Shown here: one piece after another, positions 17,815-26,102 of the stretch
Position numbering within the stretch: the stretch's first letter is position 1
Layout: every line of letters starts with the position of its first letter
Source of the DNA: CAYRGQ01 sp964423925
GTDB taxonomy: Bacteria > Bacteroidota > Bacteroidia > Sphingobacteriales > Sphingobacteriaceae
NCBI GenBank assembly: GCA_964423925.1
Contig: CAYRGQ010000001.1
Span: 124,001-188,000 of the forward strand
Direction: 5' to 3'
DNA: 64,000 bases
Translations under genes and position numbers: made by a program
The notes under the pieces: generated by a model
The model's database searches: none
What the model was told of the DNA's origin: nothing
Seen by the model: only the letters and a program-made list of their open reading frames with translations

Positions 17815-18273
17815 CTATTTTTTAGCTGCGCAAGTTGCGCAAATACCGACTGCGTTGATGCCTACCTGTTGCAGCTGGTAGCCGGAAGGGACCTGGATTT
17901 TCGGTAGGTTAATTTCGTCGAGACAGAAGATGCTGTTGCAGGTGGAGCAAATGAAATGCACGTGTTGATCGTGGTGTTCATGCTCGTCACACGCCGGTGA
18001 GCAGAGCGCATAGGTGGCTGTTCCTTGCAGGTCGAAAATCTTGTGGAGGATTCCTTTTTCTTCCAGCACGGCGAGTACCCGATAGAGCGTTACGCGGTCG
18101 ACGGATTTGCCCAGCACGCGTTCGAGATCGGGCTGGGAAATGGCGGCTTCATTATTGGCAATGATTTCGAGTACGCTTAGTCGCGGTTGCGTCACTTTCA
18201 GCTTGTGCCGGCGCAGGAGCTGTGTGAATCGCTCGGTGGGTTTTGTGCTTCGTGGGGTCTCCATAACAGCCAT
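17815..18273 (-). CDS. Fur-family metalloregulator, probable Zur
   Basis: A 152-residue Fur-family repressor. The N-terminal winged helix contains TQPRLSVLEII and VTLYRVLAVLEEKG (recognition helix). The dimerisation domain has a His-rich sensor segment (DEHEHHDQHVHF) and two CxxC pairs, CSTC and CATC, for structural zinc. I start at ATG 18273; an ATG at 18264 (METPRST) is equally possible. A perfect TATCTTTG lies just upstream, so the mRNA may be leaderless or nearly so. The longer open frame up to 18426 would run through the terminator of the next operon. Its position beside a putative zinc ABC locus suggests Zur over Fur or PerR; this is inference. Confidence 0.88.
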   Translation of the reverse strand: MAVMETPRSTKPTERFTQLLRRHKLKVTQPRLSVLEIIANNEAAISQPDLERVLGKSVDRVTLYRVLAVLEEKGILHKIFDLQGTATYALCSPACDEHEHHDQHVHFICSTCNSIFCLDEINLPKIQVPSGYQLQQVGINAVGICATCAAKK

Positions 18274-18278
18274 TGACT

Positions 18279-18286
18279 CAAAGATA
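18279..18286 (-). promoter_or_regulatory. -7 promoter element for the Fur-family gene
   Basis: TATCTTTG on the minus strand fully matches TAnnTTTG. Its last base is 5 nt from ATG 18273, so the transcript would begin at or next to the start codon. Confidence 0.5.
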
Positions 18287-18302
18287 GTGAACTCTGGGCG
18301 AT

Positions 18303-18334
18303 AAAAAAATGCGGACGCCTGGCGGGCATCCGCA
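18303..18334 (-). terminator. Rho-independent terminator of the ABC/DUF3299 operon
   Basis: On the minus strand, TGCGGA plus GCC pair with their complements around one mismatch and a short loop, followed by seven T. It separates the three-gene ABC operon from the Fur-family gene, which therefore has its own transcript. Confidence 0.85.
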
Positions 18335-18364
18335 GTCGATATTGCAATCTGGACGGAGTGCGGG

Positions 18365-18841
18365 CTAGCGTACGACCTCCGCGTCCATAATTTGGATTTC
18401 GGAGTTGCCTTTGTCGATGTCGGCATTCAGCACGACGCGTCCACGTATTTTGATGGGATCTTCGGTAAACCGAACACTACGACCTTTTTTGACGAATACC
18501 TCCACCATGGGTGGAATGTCGTTGGTTCCGCAAAACATACACTGCATAATGGGCAACACCGAAAGCATAAATGTTTCATGATCCCGCCCGCCATGCAGCG
18601 GCACTAAATAACCCGGTAGTTCGACGGTTTTGTTTTCGATAGACAGCAGCTCGTCCGGGAAATGTGGCGTATAGATCGTTTGGTTGCCCGTATGGGTCAC
18701 CTTGTACATCAGTGTATTGATTTTCTCCCAGGTGTCATTCATCATGGGAGTGTGGTCCGGAATGTCGCCCGGCAGGTTCTGGGCCTGCGCAGCCAGCCCG
18801 CCAAATATGAGGCCCACGATTAGTGCGATTTGTTTCAACAT
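18365..18841 (-). CDS. Exported DUF3299-like protein of the putative zinc ABC operon
   Basis: 158 residues with a signal peptide (LIVGLIFGGLAAQAQ). The centre, ELPGYLVPLHGG ... FMLSVLPIMQCMFCGTNDIPP, resembles DUF3299: a GYLVPL strand and a Cys-containing segment that would face the periplasm. I cannot assign an enzymatic role. It is the last gene of an operon after the ABC ATPase and His-rich permease (19 bp after the permease stop). From memory, DUF3299-like proteins accompany the zinc-linked Zrg-type ABC genes of gammaproteobacteria; this link should be checked. CMFC and several Met/His residues could bind metal. Confidence 0.68.
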   Translation of the reverse strand: MLKQIALIVGLIFGGLAAQAQNLPGDIPDHTPMMNDTWEKINTLMYKVTHTGNQTIYTPHFPDELLSIENKTVELPGYLVPLHGGRDHETFMLSVLPIMQCMFCGTNDIPPMVEVFVKKGRSVRFTEDPIKIRGRVVLNADIDKGNSEIQIMDAEVVR

Positions 18842-18860
18842 ATTGTCTGTCGTATGATTG

Positions 18861-20189
18861 TTAATTTTCTGATAGCGTCTGCGATATATCCGTGCGATAC
18901 GCCTTGATGGCTGGAATCACGGCCGATATAAACCCGATCACCACACTGGCAACTACGATCCATCCTTCGTGGGGGTGGAACGCCAACGCGTCCAGTACGT
19001 CGTCATTGCGTGTTTGGGCCCCGATAAGGTGAAGGGCTACATGCGCCAGTACCAAGCCGAGAAGCGCCCCGATTAACGTTGTCAATACACCTTCTGCAAT
19101 GACTATGCCGAAGAGCGTGCCCCGTGATGCGCCCATCGATCGCATGATCGCTATGTCGTATTTTCGGCTTTTAAAAGCGTTGTACAGGCTGACAAAGATG
19201 CTCAATGCGGCCATAAGCATAATAATGTATGCCAATTGCTGCAAAGCATCAATACCTACGCCCAACAGGGAAAATAGGCGGGTACTCTCAAAGGCTGGTG
19301 AGGCGGCCTGCATGCTCGTGCTTTGGTTCACCAAACGCGGCAAATGAGCAATGGCCGAAGGATTTCGGTATTGGATGAGCAAGGCCGTGATTTCCAGACC
19401 GACGTCCGCTACGTCGCCCCCCATGTTCCGCACCAAGACAGGCTCGTCATCAGCATGTTCGTGACCATGATCATGGTGTGCGTCACTATCATGTGCATGG
19501 TGTGTATGTTCATGATGCTCATGGTCATGGTTATGATCGTGCTCGTGCTCGTGCTCATGATGCTCATCCGCATGCAAGCCGTGGACGGACCACACGCTCC
19601 CGATGGAGCTGAGGATGAGGCGATCCGTGACATTTTGGGCGGGTTTGAGGATACCGGTGATTGTGTAGGGATGGGAGTCGTGGACGTGGCCTTCATCGCT
19701 CAAGCCGTGGGCGCCAATGAACGTGTCGCCAATCGATAGGTTGTTTTTCCTAGCAGTTTCGGCGCCTACCACCGCTTCGAAATCCGCCTCCCACATGCGC
19801 CCGTCAGCCAATTCAAGCCCGTAGAGCGCGATGAACGAACTGTCCGTGCCGATAATTCGATGCCCTTTGTAATTGTCGCCTAGTGCCAGGGGTACTGCCA
19901 TTCGCACCATCGGGTTAGCGGCAAGCGCCTGTGCATCGGCATAGGGGATATTCCCCGTGGGGTTGTCCATGTGGTAGATGCTACTCAGGATCAGTTGCAG
20001 GGGGCTTCCTTTGGCGCCTACCACCAAGTCAATACCGCGACTGTTGTTGTCCAGTTGGCGCTCGATTTGGTGAGAGCTGAGCAGCAAAACGCACAGGATG
20101 GCGCTGCCGAACGCTGTCAGCAGTACGCCGAGAATGGCCGCAGCCGGATTTTGTCTTATATTTTTCCAAGCGATTTGGAAGATATTCAT
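18861..20189 (-). CDS. FtsX/MacB-type ABC transporter permease with a histidine-rich periplasmic loop
   Basis: 442 residues with the four-helix MacB/FtsX plan: one N-terminal helix (about 18-38), a large periplasmic domain, then three C-terminal helices (about 318-345, 365-390, 408-430) with the RKYDIAIMRSMGAS cytoplasmic loop. Residues 203-245 of the periplasmic domain hold 21 histidines alternating with Asp/Glu; another HVHDSH is at 168-173. Such loops bind zinc, nickel or similar ions. It is 9 bp downstream of its ATPase. MacB-type systems usually drive mechanotransmission or release at the periplasmic side rather than import, so a role in moving or handing over zinc is inferred. A lipoprotein-release (Lol) role is less likely given the loop. 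Confidence 0.86.
   Translation of the reverse strand: MNIFQIAWKNIRQNPAAAILGVLLTAFGSAILCVLLLSSHQIERQLDNNSRGIDLVVGAKGSPLQLILSSIYHMDNPTGNIPYADAQALAANPMVRMAVPLALGDNYKGHRIIGTDSSFIALYGLELADGRMWEADFEAVVGAETARKNNLSIGDTFIGAHGLSDEGHVHDSHPYTITGILKPAQNVTDRLILSSIGSVWSVHGLHADEHHEHEHEHDHNHDHEHHEHTHHAHDSDAHHDHGHEHADDEPVLVRNMGGDVADVGLEITALLIQYRNPSAIAHLPRLVNQSTSMQAASPAFESTRLFSLLGVGIDALQQLAYIIMLMAALSIFVSLYNAFKSRKYDIAIMRSMGASRGTLFGIVIAEGVLTTLIGALLGLVLAHVALHLIGAQTRNDDVLDALAFHPHEGWIVVASVVIGFISAVIPAIKAYRTDISQTLSEN
19455..19583 (-). repeat. His/Asp/Glu repeat coding segment in the ABC permease
   Basis: The coding strand is a low-complexity run of CAT/CAC, GAT/GAC and GAG codons encoding residues 203-245 of the permease. 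It is in frame and both flanks encode conserved FtsX-like sequence, so it is a genuine metal-binding insertion and not an assembly fault. Repeat number may vary between strains. Confidence 0.8.
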
Positions 20190-20198
20190 AGCCTCTCT

Positions 20199-20870
20199 CT
20201 AACTAGTGTGGTGAATCAAATTTCGGACGGTGTAGGCGTTGGATATCGCCGACTTTAGCCGCATGTCATGGGTGGCCACGATTAGTGTGGCTTGGGTCTG
20301 TTCGGCTTGGCGGAGCAGCAGGTCGATGACGCTCGCCGTGTTACGGTCATCCAGGGATGCCGTGGGCTCGTCAGCAACCAGCACCGCGGGACGGTTCACC
20401 ACAGCACGTGCTATGGCCACGCGTTGGACTTGCCCGCGGCTGAGCTTTTGCGGGTAAGCGTGCAGCTTGTCGCCCAAGTGCAGCCAGTCCAGCACCTCGC
20501 GGATGCGATCCATGTTCGTATCTAAACCCGCAAAACGCTGTGCTATTTTTAGGTTTTCGCTCACGGTCAAGCTCTTGACCAAGTGGGCATCCTGAAAGAT
20601 CAGCCCGATATGACGGCCTCGGAATTTGTCTAGTTCTCGGGTGCCTAGGTCATAGAGCCGCTCCTCCGCCACCGTCACGCTTCCTGCGTCGGGTTTTCGC
20701 AAGCCGCTCAGGATGTGGAGTAGCGTGGTCTTGCCGCTTCCAGACTCGCCTAAAATCAGCGTATGCTCGCCTGTTCGCACCGCCAAGTCCTCAAAACGGA
20801 AGGACTGTCCCTGTGGGTATTGGTATCGGATGCCGTCTGCGTGAACGACGGGATTTGTAGCTTCACTCAT
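20199..20870 (-). CDS. ABC transporter ATP-binding protein (LolD/MacB-type)
   Basis: A 223-residue ATPase. Walker A is GESGSGKTT, the signature is LSRGQVQR, Walker B is VLVADEPTASLD, and the switch His is in VATHDMR. Of the LolD/MacB/FtsE group that pairs with FtsX-type permeases. I start at ATG 20870 (MSEATNPVV); upstream codons to 20936 are open but look non-homologous. It is the first gene of the ATPase-permease-DUF3299 operon and diverges from a TonB receptor 216 bp away. A TATCTTGC box with TTG 21 nt upstream lies just before the start. It would energise the His-rich permease. Confidence 0.92.
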   Translation of the reverse strand: MSEATNPVVHADGIRYQYPQGQSFRFEDLAVRTGEHTLILGESGSGKTTLLHILSGLRKPDAGSVTVAEERLYDLGTRELDKFRGRHIGLIFQDAHLVKSLTVSENLKIAQRFAGLDTNMDRIREVLDWLHLGDKLHAYPQKLSRGQVQRVAIARAVVNRPAVLVADEPTASLDDRNTASVIDLLLRQAEQTQATLIVATHDMRLKSAISNAYTVRNLIHHTS

Positions 20871-20891
20871 TGCCAATTCGTTAGAATCGTT

Positions 20892-20923
20892 GCAAGATAG
20901 CCTTTTTCGGCTGGAAGTACCAA
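20892..20923 (-). promoter_or_regulatory. Probable promoter of the ABC operon
   Basis: On the minus strand, TTG, a 21-nt spacer and TATCTTGC (one mismatch to TAnnTTTG). The leader to ATG 20870 would be about 17 nt. Confidence 0.4.
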
Positions 20924-21006
20924 TCGCAACCTGCAACTTTATTGATAAGCGGCATAGGGTAAGCGCGGTTTACATTCCCGTAACACTGCCGAAACTCAGA
21001 GTCAGC

Positions 21007-21055
21007 AAAAGGTTAAATATTCCTTCACGTTCGGTTAACGTCCAGCTAACCTTTT
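21007..21055. promoter_or_regulatory. Candidate metalloregulator operator in the divergent ABC / TonB-receptor region
   Basis: AAAAGGTTA (21007-21015) and its exact inverse TAACCTTTT (21047-21055) face each other 31 nt apart. Between them lies ACGTT-CGGTT-AACGT (21027-21041), a perfect inverted repeat that itself contains GGTTAAC. The cluster ends 31 nt before the TonB-receptor ATG, where a repressor would block initiation. The AAGGTTA half-site recurs at the rpmE2 promoter (51762-51768). Assignment to the nearby Fur/Zur protein is a hypothesis. Confidence 0.4.
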
Positions 21056-21086
21056 CTTTCGACTATTGCAGGTAAATTAATAGACT

Positions 21087-23831
21087 ATGCAGTTAGGGAA
21101 AATACAGGTATGGGTGGCGTTTGTCGGAATAGTGGTGGCAACGGTATCCCACGCCATGGCGAACGGTGGGACGATTCAGGGCAAGGTGGTTGACGCGGCG
21201 AGCGGGTCGCCGATCGACGGCGCTACAGTCAGCGTGTTAGGAATGCCACAAGGCACCGTATCGGCATCGGACGGCAGCTTTCTGCTAGCCAATATCCAGG
21301 AAGGGGAATATACCCTACACGTTAGCTATTTGGGTTATGTCGAGGCGCGCCTCGCGGGGGTGGTAGTGGCAGCCGGTTATGCTTCGACGGTCGAAATTAG
21401 CTTGGAGGAATCCGGCGAGGTGATGGATGAAGTAGTCATCACCACCGGCCGTAGACGAGGTAGTGACTTGGCTTTGCTCGTCGAACGTCACCAGTCAAAC
21501 CTCACGGTGGAGAAAATTGGCGCGCAGGAACTAGCTCGCAAGGGAGTGGGCGACGCGGCGGGCGCCGTAGCCAAATTATCAGGTATTTCTAGGCAAGAGG
21601 GAACTAAGCAGATCTACGTACGTGGCCTTGGCGATCGGTACAATTCTACCTCACTTAATGGTTTACCATTGCCATCCAATGATCCTGAACGAAAAAATAT
21701 TGCGTTAGAGTTGTTTTCTACGGATATTGTGGAATTCATCTCCATGGACAAAGTATTCCATAATCGTCTCTCGGGCGACTTCGGTGGGGGTAACGTGGAC
21801 ATCTATTCCAAAGACTATAGCGGTCCAGGGCTGTTCGAACTATCTGTAGGTTCCACGGCCAATAGCAATTCGCTTGGGGAAGCCACCCGCTTCCAGTTGC
21901 AGCCAGGCCCCAGCGCCATTGGGTTCAGCCGATATGCTATTCCGAACGACCCGCTTGGAGGCTTCAACTTCCAGCACCGGATGAATACGGAAGCGCGCAC
22001 TCCCTCGCCGCTGAGCATCGGTATTTTGGGCGGTAAGTCCTTCTATCTCGGCGGTGAAAAAAGGTTGAACACCTTTGCGACCGCCAAATTTTCCAATGGG
22101 TATGGCTACCGCAGGGGCGTGAACGGAAACTTCAGCGCCCAGGGTGCGCGTATACAAGAGCTCGATCAGGAACGGTTTATTTATGAGTCAAATGCTACCG
22201 CTATGATGAACCTAAACTTTATCATCAATCCGAATCACCGGGTAGCGCACAACTTTATGTTTATCAACAGCAGTGAGCATGCGAACGACATTTACCGCGG
22301 CTTCATTCGGGACATCGCCGAGAACGATAACGGTTTCGTGCGGCGTGGCACGTACACCCAAAACAAGCTCTTCGTAGAGCAGTTCCTAGGTGAACACCGG
22401 CTCAACCAACGGCTCAACGTGGATTGGGGCCTGTCGGCAACCCAGGTTGTGGGCGAGATGCCCGATCGCATCCAGAACACGTTGCGCTCCATTAATGCTG
22501 CCGGAGATTACGTGTTGGCACAAAACACAACGACTGACAACCACCGTTACAATCAGCGGCTTCGCGAGCACGAGTACGCGCTCAACGTGGGTGCGGCATA
22601 TCGCATTGGGGAAGGTGACGAGCCCCGAGGCGTCTTACGGTTGGGCTATCAGGGGCGTCTTAAGCGCCGGGATTTCGAAGCTATCCAATTCAATTTCCGG
22701 ATTACCGGCTCGAAGTTGAATACGGTTGTCGATCCGTTTAATCTCGACGCCTTCTTCAACGCGCAAAACTACCAAGCTGGGTTTTTTACGATAGGCGCTT
22801 TTGCCGGCGAGACTCCGCAGACCTATGAAGGCCAACAGAACATCCATGCGGGCTATGCGGGCCTCGAATATTCACTAACCGAACGGCTTACTTCGGTCAT
22901 CGGCCTGCGCTATGAAAACGTCCTGCAAACGGTCACATGGCAAACTCAGTTGGATGACCAACGACGTAGCAATACCTTCAAGCGGAATGCGCTTCTGCCA
23001 AACCTCTCGCTGCGCTATGCCCTGCAGGAGAACCAAAACCTGCGCCTAGGCGCCAGCAAAACCTACACCCTGCCGCAGTTTAAGGAACGCGCGCTGTTTG
23101 TTTACGAAGACGTGACGGAGAAAAAGACAGGCAACCCCGACCTCTACCCATCTCAAAACTATAACCTGGACCTGAAGTGGGAATTGTTCCCGTCGGTGGC
23201 CGAGTTGGTATCGGTGACAGCCTTCGGCAAGTACATCTTGGATCCGATCAACGAAACGATTGTAGCTTCCTCCACCAACGACATTTCGTTCATCAATACT
23301 GGGGAGGTGGGAACCGTGGTGGGCCTCGAACTGGAACTGCGGAAAAACATCGTGGACCTGAGTAATGGGCGTGATGTGCTGTCAGGTGGCTTCAATGCTG
23401 CGTACATGCAGACCAGCCAGGACCTCGATTCGGAAAAAGTGGCCGTTGAGACGAGGCACCACATCAACCTGACGGACACACGGTCTAGTTTTACGGGCGC
23501 ATCCGACTTGCTCGTCAACGCCGATTTGACCTATTCCCGACGCTGGAACAACGAGGCCAGCCTGATGGCCACAGTGGCGTATTCCTACTTTTCGGATCGG
23601 ATTTACTCCCTCGGCGTGGAGACCAAGGGTAATTTGGTAGACAGGGGCGTGGGTACGCTTGATCTGATCCTGCGCGGCAAGTTGAATCGAAACCTAGGCA
23701 TCGATTTCATAGCCCGCAATCTACTGGATCCCACCTATCGGCGGGTGCAGGAAAATGCGAGCAAGCATATTCCGGTACTGACATACACGAAGGGACAATT
23801 TTACACGATTAGTCTGAAATATAGCTTTTAA
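21087..23831 (+). CDS. TonB-dependent outer-membrane receptor with CarboxypepD-reg-like N-terminal domain
   Basis: 914 residues. A signal peptide (to about residue 25, SHAMA) is followed by a CarboxypepD-reg-like domain (about 28-115, GGTIQGKVVDAASGSPIDGA). The plug comes next, with IYVRGLGDRYNSTSLNGLPLPS and GGGNVDIYS, and then a 22-stranded-type barrel ending in an aromatic strand (YTISLKYSF) as usual for TonB receptors. There is no SusD partner; a beta-helix lipoprotein follows instead, so this is not a classical glycan SusC. Its divergence from the His-rich ABC operon and the inverted repeats in its promoter suggest uptake of metal, possibly zinc, but siderophore or another substrate cannot be excluded. 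Confidence 0.9.
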   Translation: MQLGKIQVWVAFVGIVVATVSHAMANGGTIQGKVVDAASGSPIDGATVSVLGMPQGTVSASDGSFLLANIQEGEYTLHVSYLGYVEARLAGVVVAAGYASTVEISLEESGEVMDEVVITTGRRRGSDLALLVERHQSNLTVEKIGAQELARKGVGDAAGAVAKLSGISRQEGTKQIYVRGLGDRYNSTSLNGLPLPSNDPERKNIALELFSTDIVEFISMDKVFHNRLSGDFGGGNVDIYSKDYSGPGLFELSVGSTANSNSLGEATRFQLQPGPSAIGFSRYAIPNDPLGGFNFQHRMNTEARTPSPLSIGILGGKSFYLGGEKRLNTFATAKFSNGYGYRRGVNGNFSAQGARIQELDQERFIYESNATAMMNLNFIINPNHRVAHNFMFINSSEHANDIYRGFIRDIAENDNGFVRRGTYTQNKLFVEQFLGEHRLNQRLNVDWGLSATQVVGEMPDRIQNTLRSINAAGDYVLAQNTTTDNHRYNQRLREHEYALNVGAAYRIGEGDEPRGVLRLGYQGRLKRRDFEAIQFNFRITGSKLNTVVDPFNLDAFFNAQNYQAGFFTIGAFAGETPQTYEGQQNIHAGYAGLEYSLTERLTSVIGLRYENVLQTVTWQTQLDDQRRSNTFKRNALLPNLSLRYALQENQNLRLGASKTYTLPQFKERALFVYEDVTEKKTGNPDLYPSQNYNLDLKWELFPSVAELVSVTAFGKYILDPINETIVASSTNDISFINTGEVGTVVGLELELRKNIVDLSNGRDVLSGGFNAAYMQTSQDLDSEKVAVETRHHINLTDTRSSFTGASDLLVNADLTYSRRWNNEASLMATVAYSYFSDRIYSLGVETKGNLVDRGVGTLDLILRGKLNRNLGIDFIARNLLDPTYRRVQENASKHIPVLTYTKGQFYTISLKYSF

Positions 23832-23924
23832 CGGTCTCCGGCTGATTCATCAATTGGTGACGAAAACTTAACATTCAGGATAAAACAACTCGGCATTTTT
23901 ACACTAACAAACGCATAAAAATCC

Positions 23925-25112
23925 ATGAAGATGAAACAAACAATGAAGAAGTTTTTCGCGCTGGCAATCGTGTCCTTTGCCTTGGTCGCAACGTCCTGTT
24001 CCGACGATAATGGACCAGGCACTGAAAATGGCGGCTTTGTCGTCGACCGCAACGACCTGCGTGGTGAGATCAGGGGAGAGGAAGTAGTGCTGGAGTCCGG
24101 GACATACAAGTTGACGGGCCGTCTGGTTGTTGAAAACGGGGGAAAGCTGACCATTAAGCCCGGTGTAAAAATAGAAGCGACGACCGTGGCGGCTAACGAG
24201 TTTGCTTCGGTACGTTATATCGCGGTGGCGCAGGGCGGCCGGATTGACGTACAGGGAACGGCGTCAGACCCCGTGGTGATGACTGCAGCCCAGGCGGTTC
24301 CCGGCTCGTGGGGTGGCTTAGTGCTTTGTGGCAAGGCACCGACGAACAAAGGCGCTTCGGCGGCCGCGGAAGTGTCTGACCTGACCTACGGAGGCACCGA
24401 TCCCAACGATAATTCGGGTTCCATTAAGTACTTGCGCATTGAGTATTCGGGCTTTGCCTACAATAGCGAGAAGGAATTTAACGGGCTCTCGCTGTTTGGT
24501 GTAGGAAAGGGCACGACCATCGAATACGTGCAGGTCTACGAAGGGTCGGATGACGGCGTGGAATGGTTCGGAGGCACGGTGGATGCCCGCTACCTCGTGG
24601 TCAATAACGCTTCTTCGGAGGTAGGCGACGACCTGTTTGACTGGACCGAAGGCTGGAACGGAACAGGTGAAAATTGGTATGGCATTCGCAGCAACGACGG
24701 TAACCGTGGTATTGAAGCGGATAATAACTCAAACGATCATTTGGCGGATCCCATTTCGTCACCAACGATCCGCAACCTGACCTTGATCGGAAACGGGGAA
24801 GGCGGGTCCGAACCCCAAGCCATCAAACTGCGCGTAGGCACGAAAGGTATCTTTGATAACGTGGTGCTCGCAAATTGGAAGACCGGTTTCGATATCCAGC
24901 ACGACGAAAGTGTAGGCTATGTGGCGGATGGTACGCTGAGCGCAACCAACGTACGCTTCGTCAATGTTGGCACTAAATCCGTGGCGAAGAAAACTGATGG
25001 AACCGAAGTGGATGTCGAAGGAACCTTGTTTACCGAAAATCCCAACGCTACCGGAGCGGGGGCTGCAGAAGCCGTGCCTAGCTGGGCTATGGGTTGGACC
25101 GTTGGCTTTTAG
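23925..25112 (+). CDS. Surface-type lipoprotein with beta-helix repeats, partner of the TonB receptor
   Basis: 395 residues. The lipoprotein signal ends in VATSC (Cys25) followed by acidic SDDNG, a sequence context compatible with export to the surface in Bacteroidota. The body contains GGKLTIKPGVKIEA and repeated strand-turn units (IEYVQVYEGSDDGVEWFGGT; VVNNASSEVGDDLFDWTEGW), rich in Asp and Trp and consistent with a right-handed beta-helix. No enzyme motif is evident. It starts at ATG 23925, 93 bp after the TonB-receptor stop, and is followed by a strong terminator. By position it should capture ligand for the receptor. The acidic DD clusters might bind cations. Confidence 0.75.
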   Translation: MKMKQTMKKFFALAIVSFALVATSCSDDNGPGTENGGFVVDRNDLRGEIRGEEVVLESGTYKLTGRLVVENGGKLTIKPGVKIEATTVAANEFASVRYIAVAQGGRIDVQGTASDPVVMTAAQAVPGSWGGLVLCGKAPTNKGASAAAEVSDLTYGGTDPNDNSGSIKYLRIEYSGFAYNSEKEFNGLSLFGVGKGTTIEYVQVYEGSDDGVEWFGGTVDARYLVVNNASSEVGDDLFDWTEGWNGTGENWYGIRSNDGNRGIEADNNSNDHLADPISSPTIRNLTLIGNGEGGSEPQAIKLRVGTKGIFDNVVLANWKTGFDIQHDESVGYVADGTLSATNVRFVNVGTKSVAKKTDGTEVDVEGTLFTENPNATGAGAAEAVPSWAMGWTVGF

Positions 25113-25156
25113 TCCATAGTTACTTATACGTAATCACCACAACCCTTAATTGATAT

Positions 25157-25190
25157 GAAAGCCACCTGAACATCCGTTCAGGTGGCTTTC
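25157..25190. terminator. Bidirectional terminator
   Basis: A perfect 15-bp stem (25157-25171 with 25176-25190) with an ATCC loop and T-rich DNA after it. It lies between the convergent lipoprotein and prmC genes. Confidence 0.9.
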
Positions 25191-25224
25191 TCTTTATTTG
25201 TAAAGGTGTATCGCGCGTAACGGC

Positions 25225-26097
25225 TCATTTCCCCATTTGTGCTTGCACGAAGCGGTCTTTGCCTTGCATGTCCTGATGCAGATAAACGGATTCGAAACCC
25301 TTTTTGCGGAATAATTCCGCCGTTTCGTCACCCAGGTTGGCATTGATTTCGGCGTAAACCTGTCCGCCAGGGACGAGGTGCTGTTTCGCGAAGGATGCGA
25401 TGTGGGCATAAAAGAGGAGCGGGGCTTCGTTTTCCACGAAAAGGGCCAGGTGGGGCTCGTGCTGCAGCACGTTGGGGTGCATGTCCTGCGCTTCGGTTTG
25501 CGTGATGTATGGCGGATTACTGACGATGACGTCAAATCGCCATGCAGGATCGACGAAGGCGTCCCACTCTAAAATGTCACCTTGTACGAACCGGACGTCT
25601 AGCCCGTGGTCTTGGGCGTTGGTGCGTGCAATTTCCAGTGCCTCGCCGGACACGTCCAGGGCGTGCACTTCAGCGTGTGGCAGCAGTTTTTTCAAGCCTA
25701 ATGCGATGCAACCGCTTCCCGTGCCGAGGTCGAAGATGCGAAGTGGGGTATCCGCGCCCACGTAATCCTTGGCAATGCGTTGCACCAGTTCTTCGGTCTC
25801 GGGGCGTGGAATCAGCACGGCGGGAGTGACGCGTAGTTTCAGGTCCATAAACCAAGCATAGCCAAGCAGGTACTGAACCGGTGTGCCACCCTGTAATGCG
25901 GGCAGGTAATCGAGGATGGGGTGGGCATCCGTCTCGGGCAAAACCGTATCGCGTTCCATAAGCAGACGCGTACGCGACCAAGCCAACCGGTCCTCCGCGA
26001 GGAGACGACAGATGTTTTGTGCTTCCGCAAGCTCGTACAAGCCGGCTAGCGATTCGGTGAAGCGTGCTTCGAGGCTACGTAATGTCCAGACTTCCAT
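25225..26097 (-). CDS. prmC: Release-factor glutamine N5-methyltransferase PrmC (HemK)
   Basis: A 290-residue SAM methyltransferase. An N-terminal helical domain (about 1-85) is followed by the IPRPETEELV motif, the SAM loop DLGTGSGCIAL, and the catalytic SNPPYI motif that binds the substrate glutamine. It methylates the GGQ glutamine of RF1/RF2 in the cytosol, raising termination efficiency. The gene starts 5 bp after the stop of the upstream T9SS-plug-type gene and so belongs to the same transcript. Confidence 0.95.
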   Translation of the reverse strand: MEVWTLRSLEARFTESLAGLYELAEAQNICRLLAEDRLAWSRTRLLMERDTVLPETDAHPILDYLPALQGGTPVQYLLGYAWFMDLKLRVTPAVLIPRPETEELVQRIAKDYVGADTPLRIFDLGTGSGCIALGLKKLLPHAEVHALDVSGEALEIARTNAQDHGLDVRFVQGDILEWDAFVDPAWRFDVIVSNPPYITQTEAQDMHPNVLQHEPHLALFVENEAPLLFYAHIASFAKQHLVPGGQVYAEINANLGDETAELFRKKGFESVYLHQDMQGKDRFVQAQMGK

Positions 26098-26102
26098 GCG
26101 CG

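Noticed and set aside
19323..19739. Plus-strand frame rich in Met, Val and Leu that looks like a membrane protein
   Set aside because: It is the complement of the His-rich loop of the ABC permease (CAT repeats read as ATG), a composition artefact.
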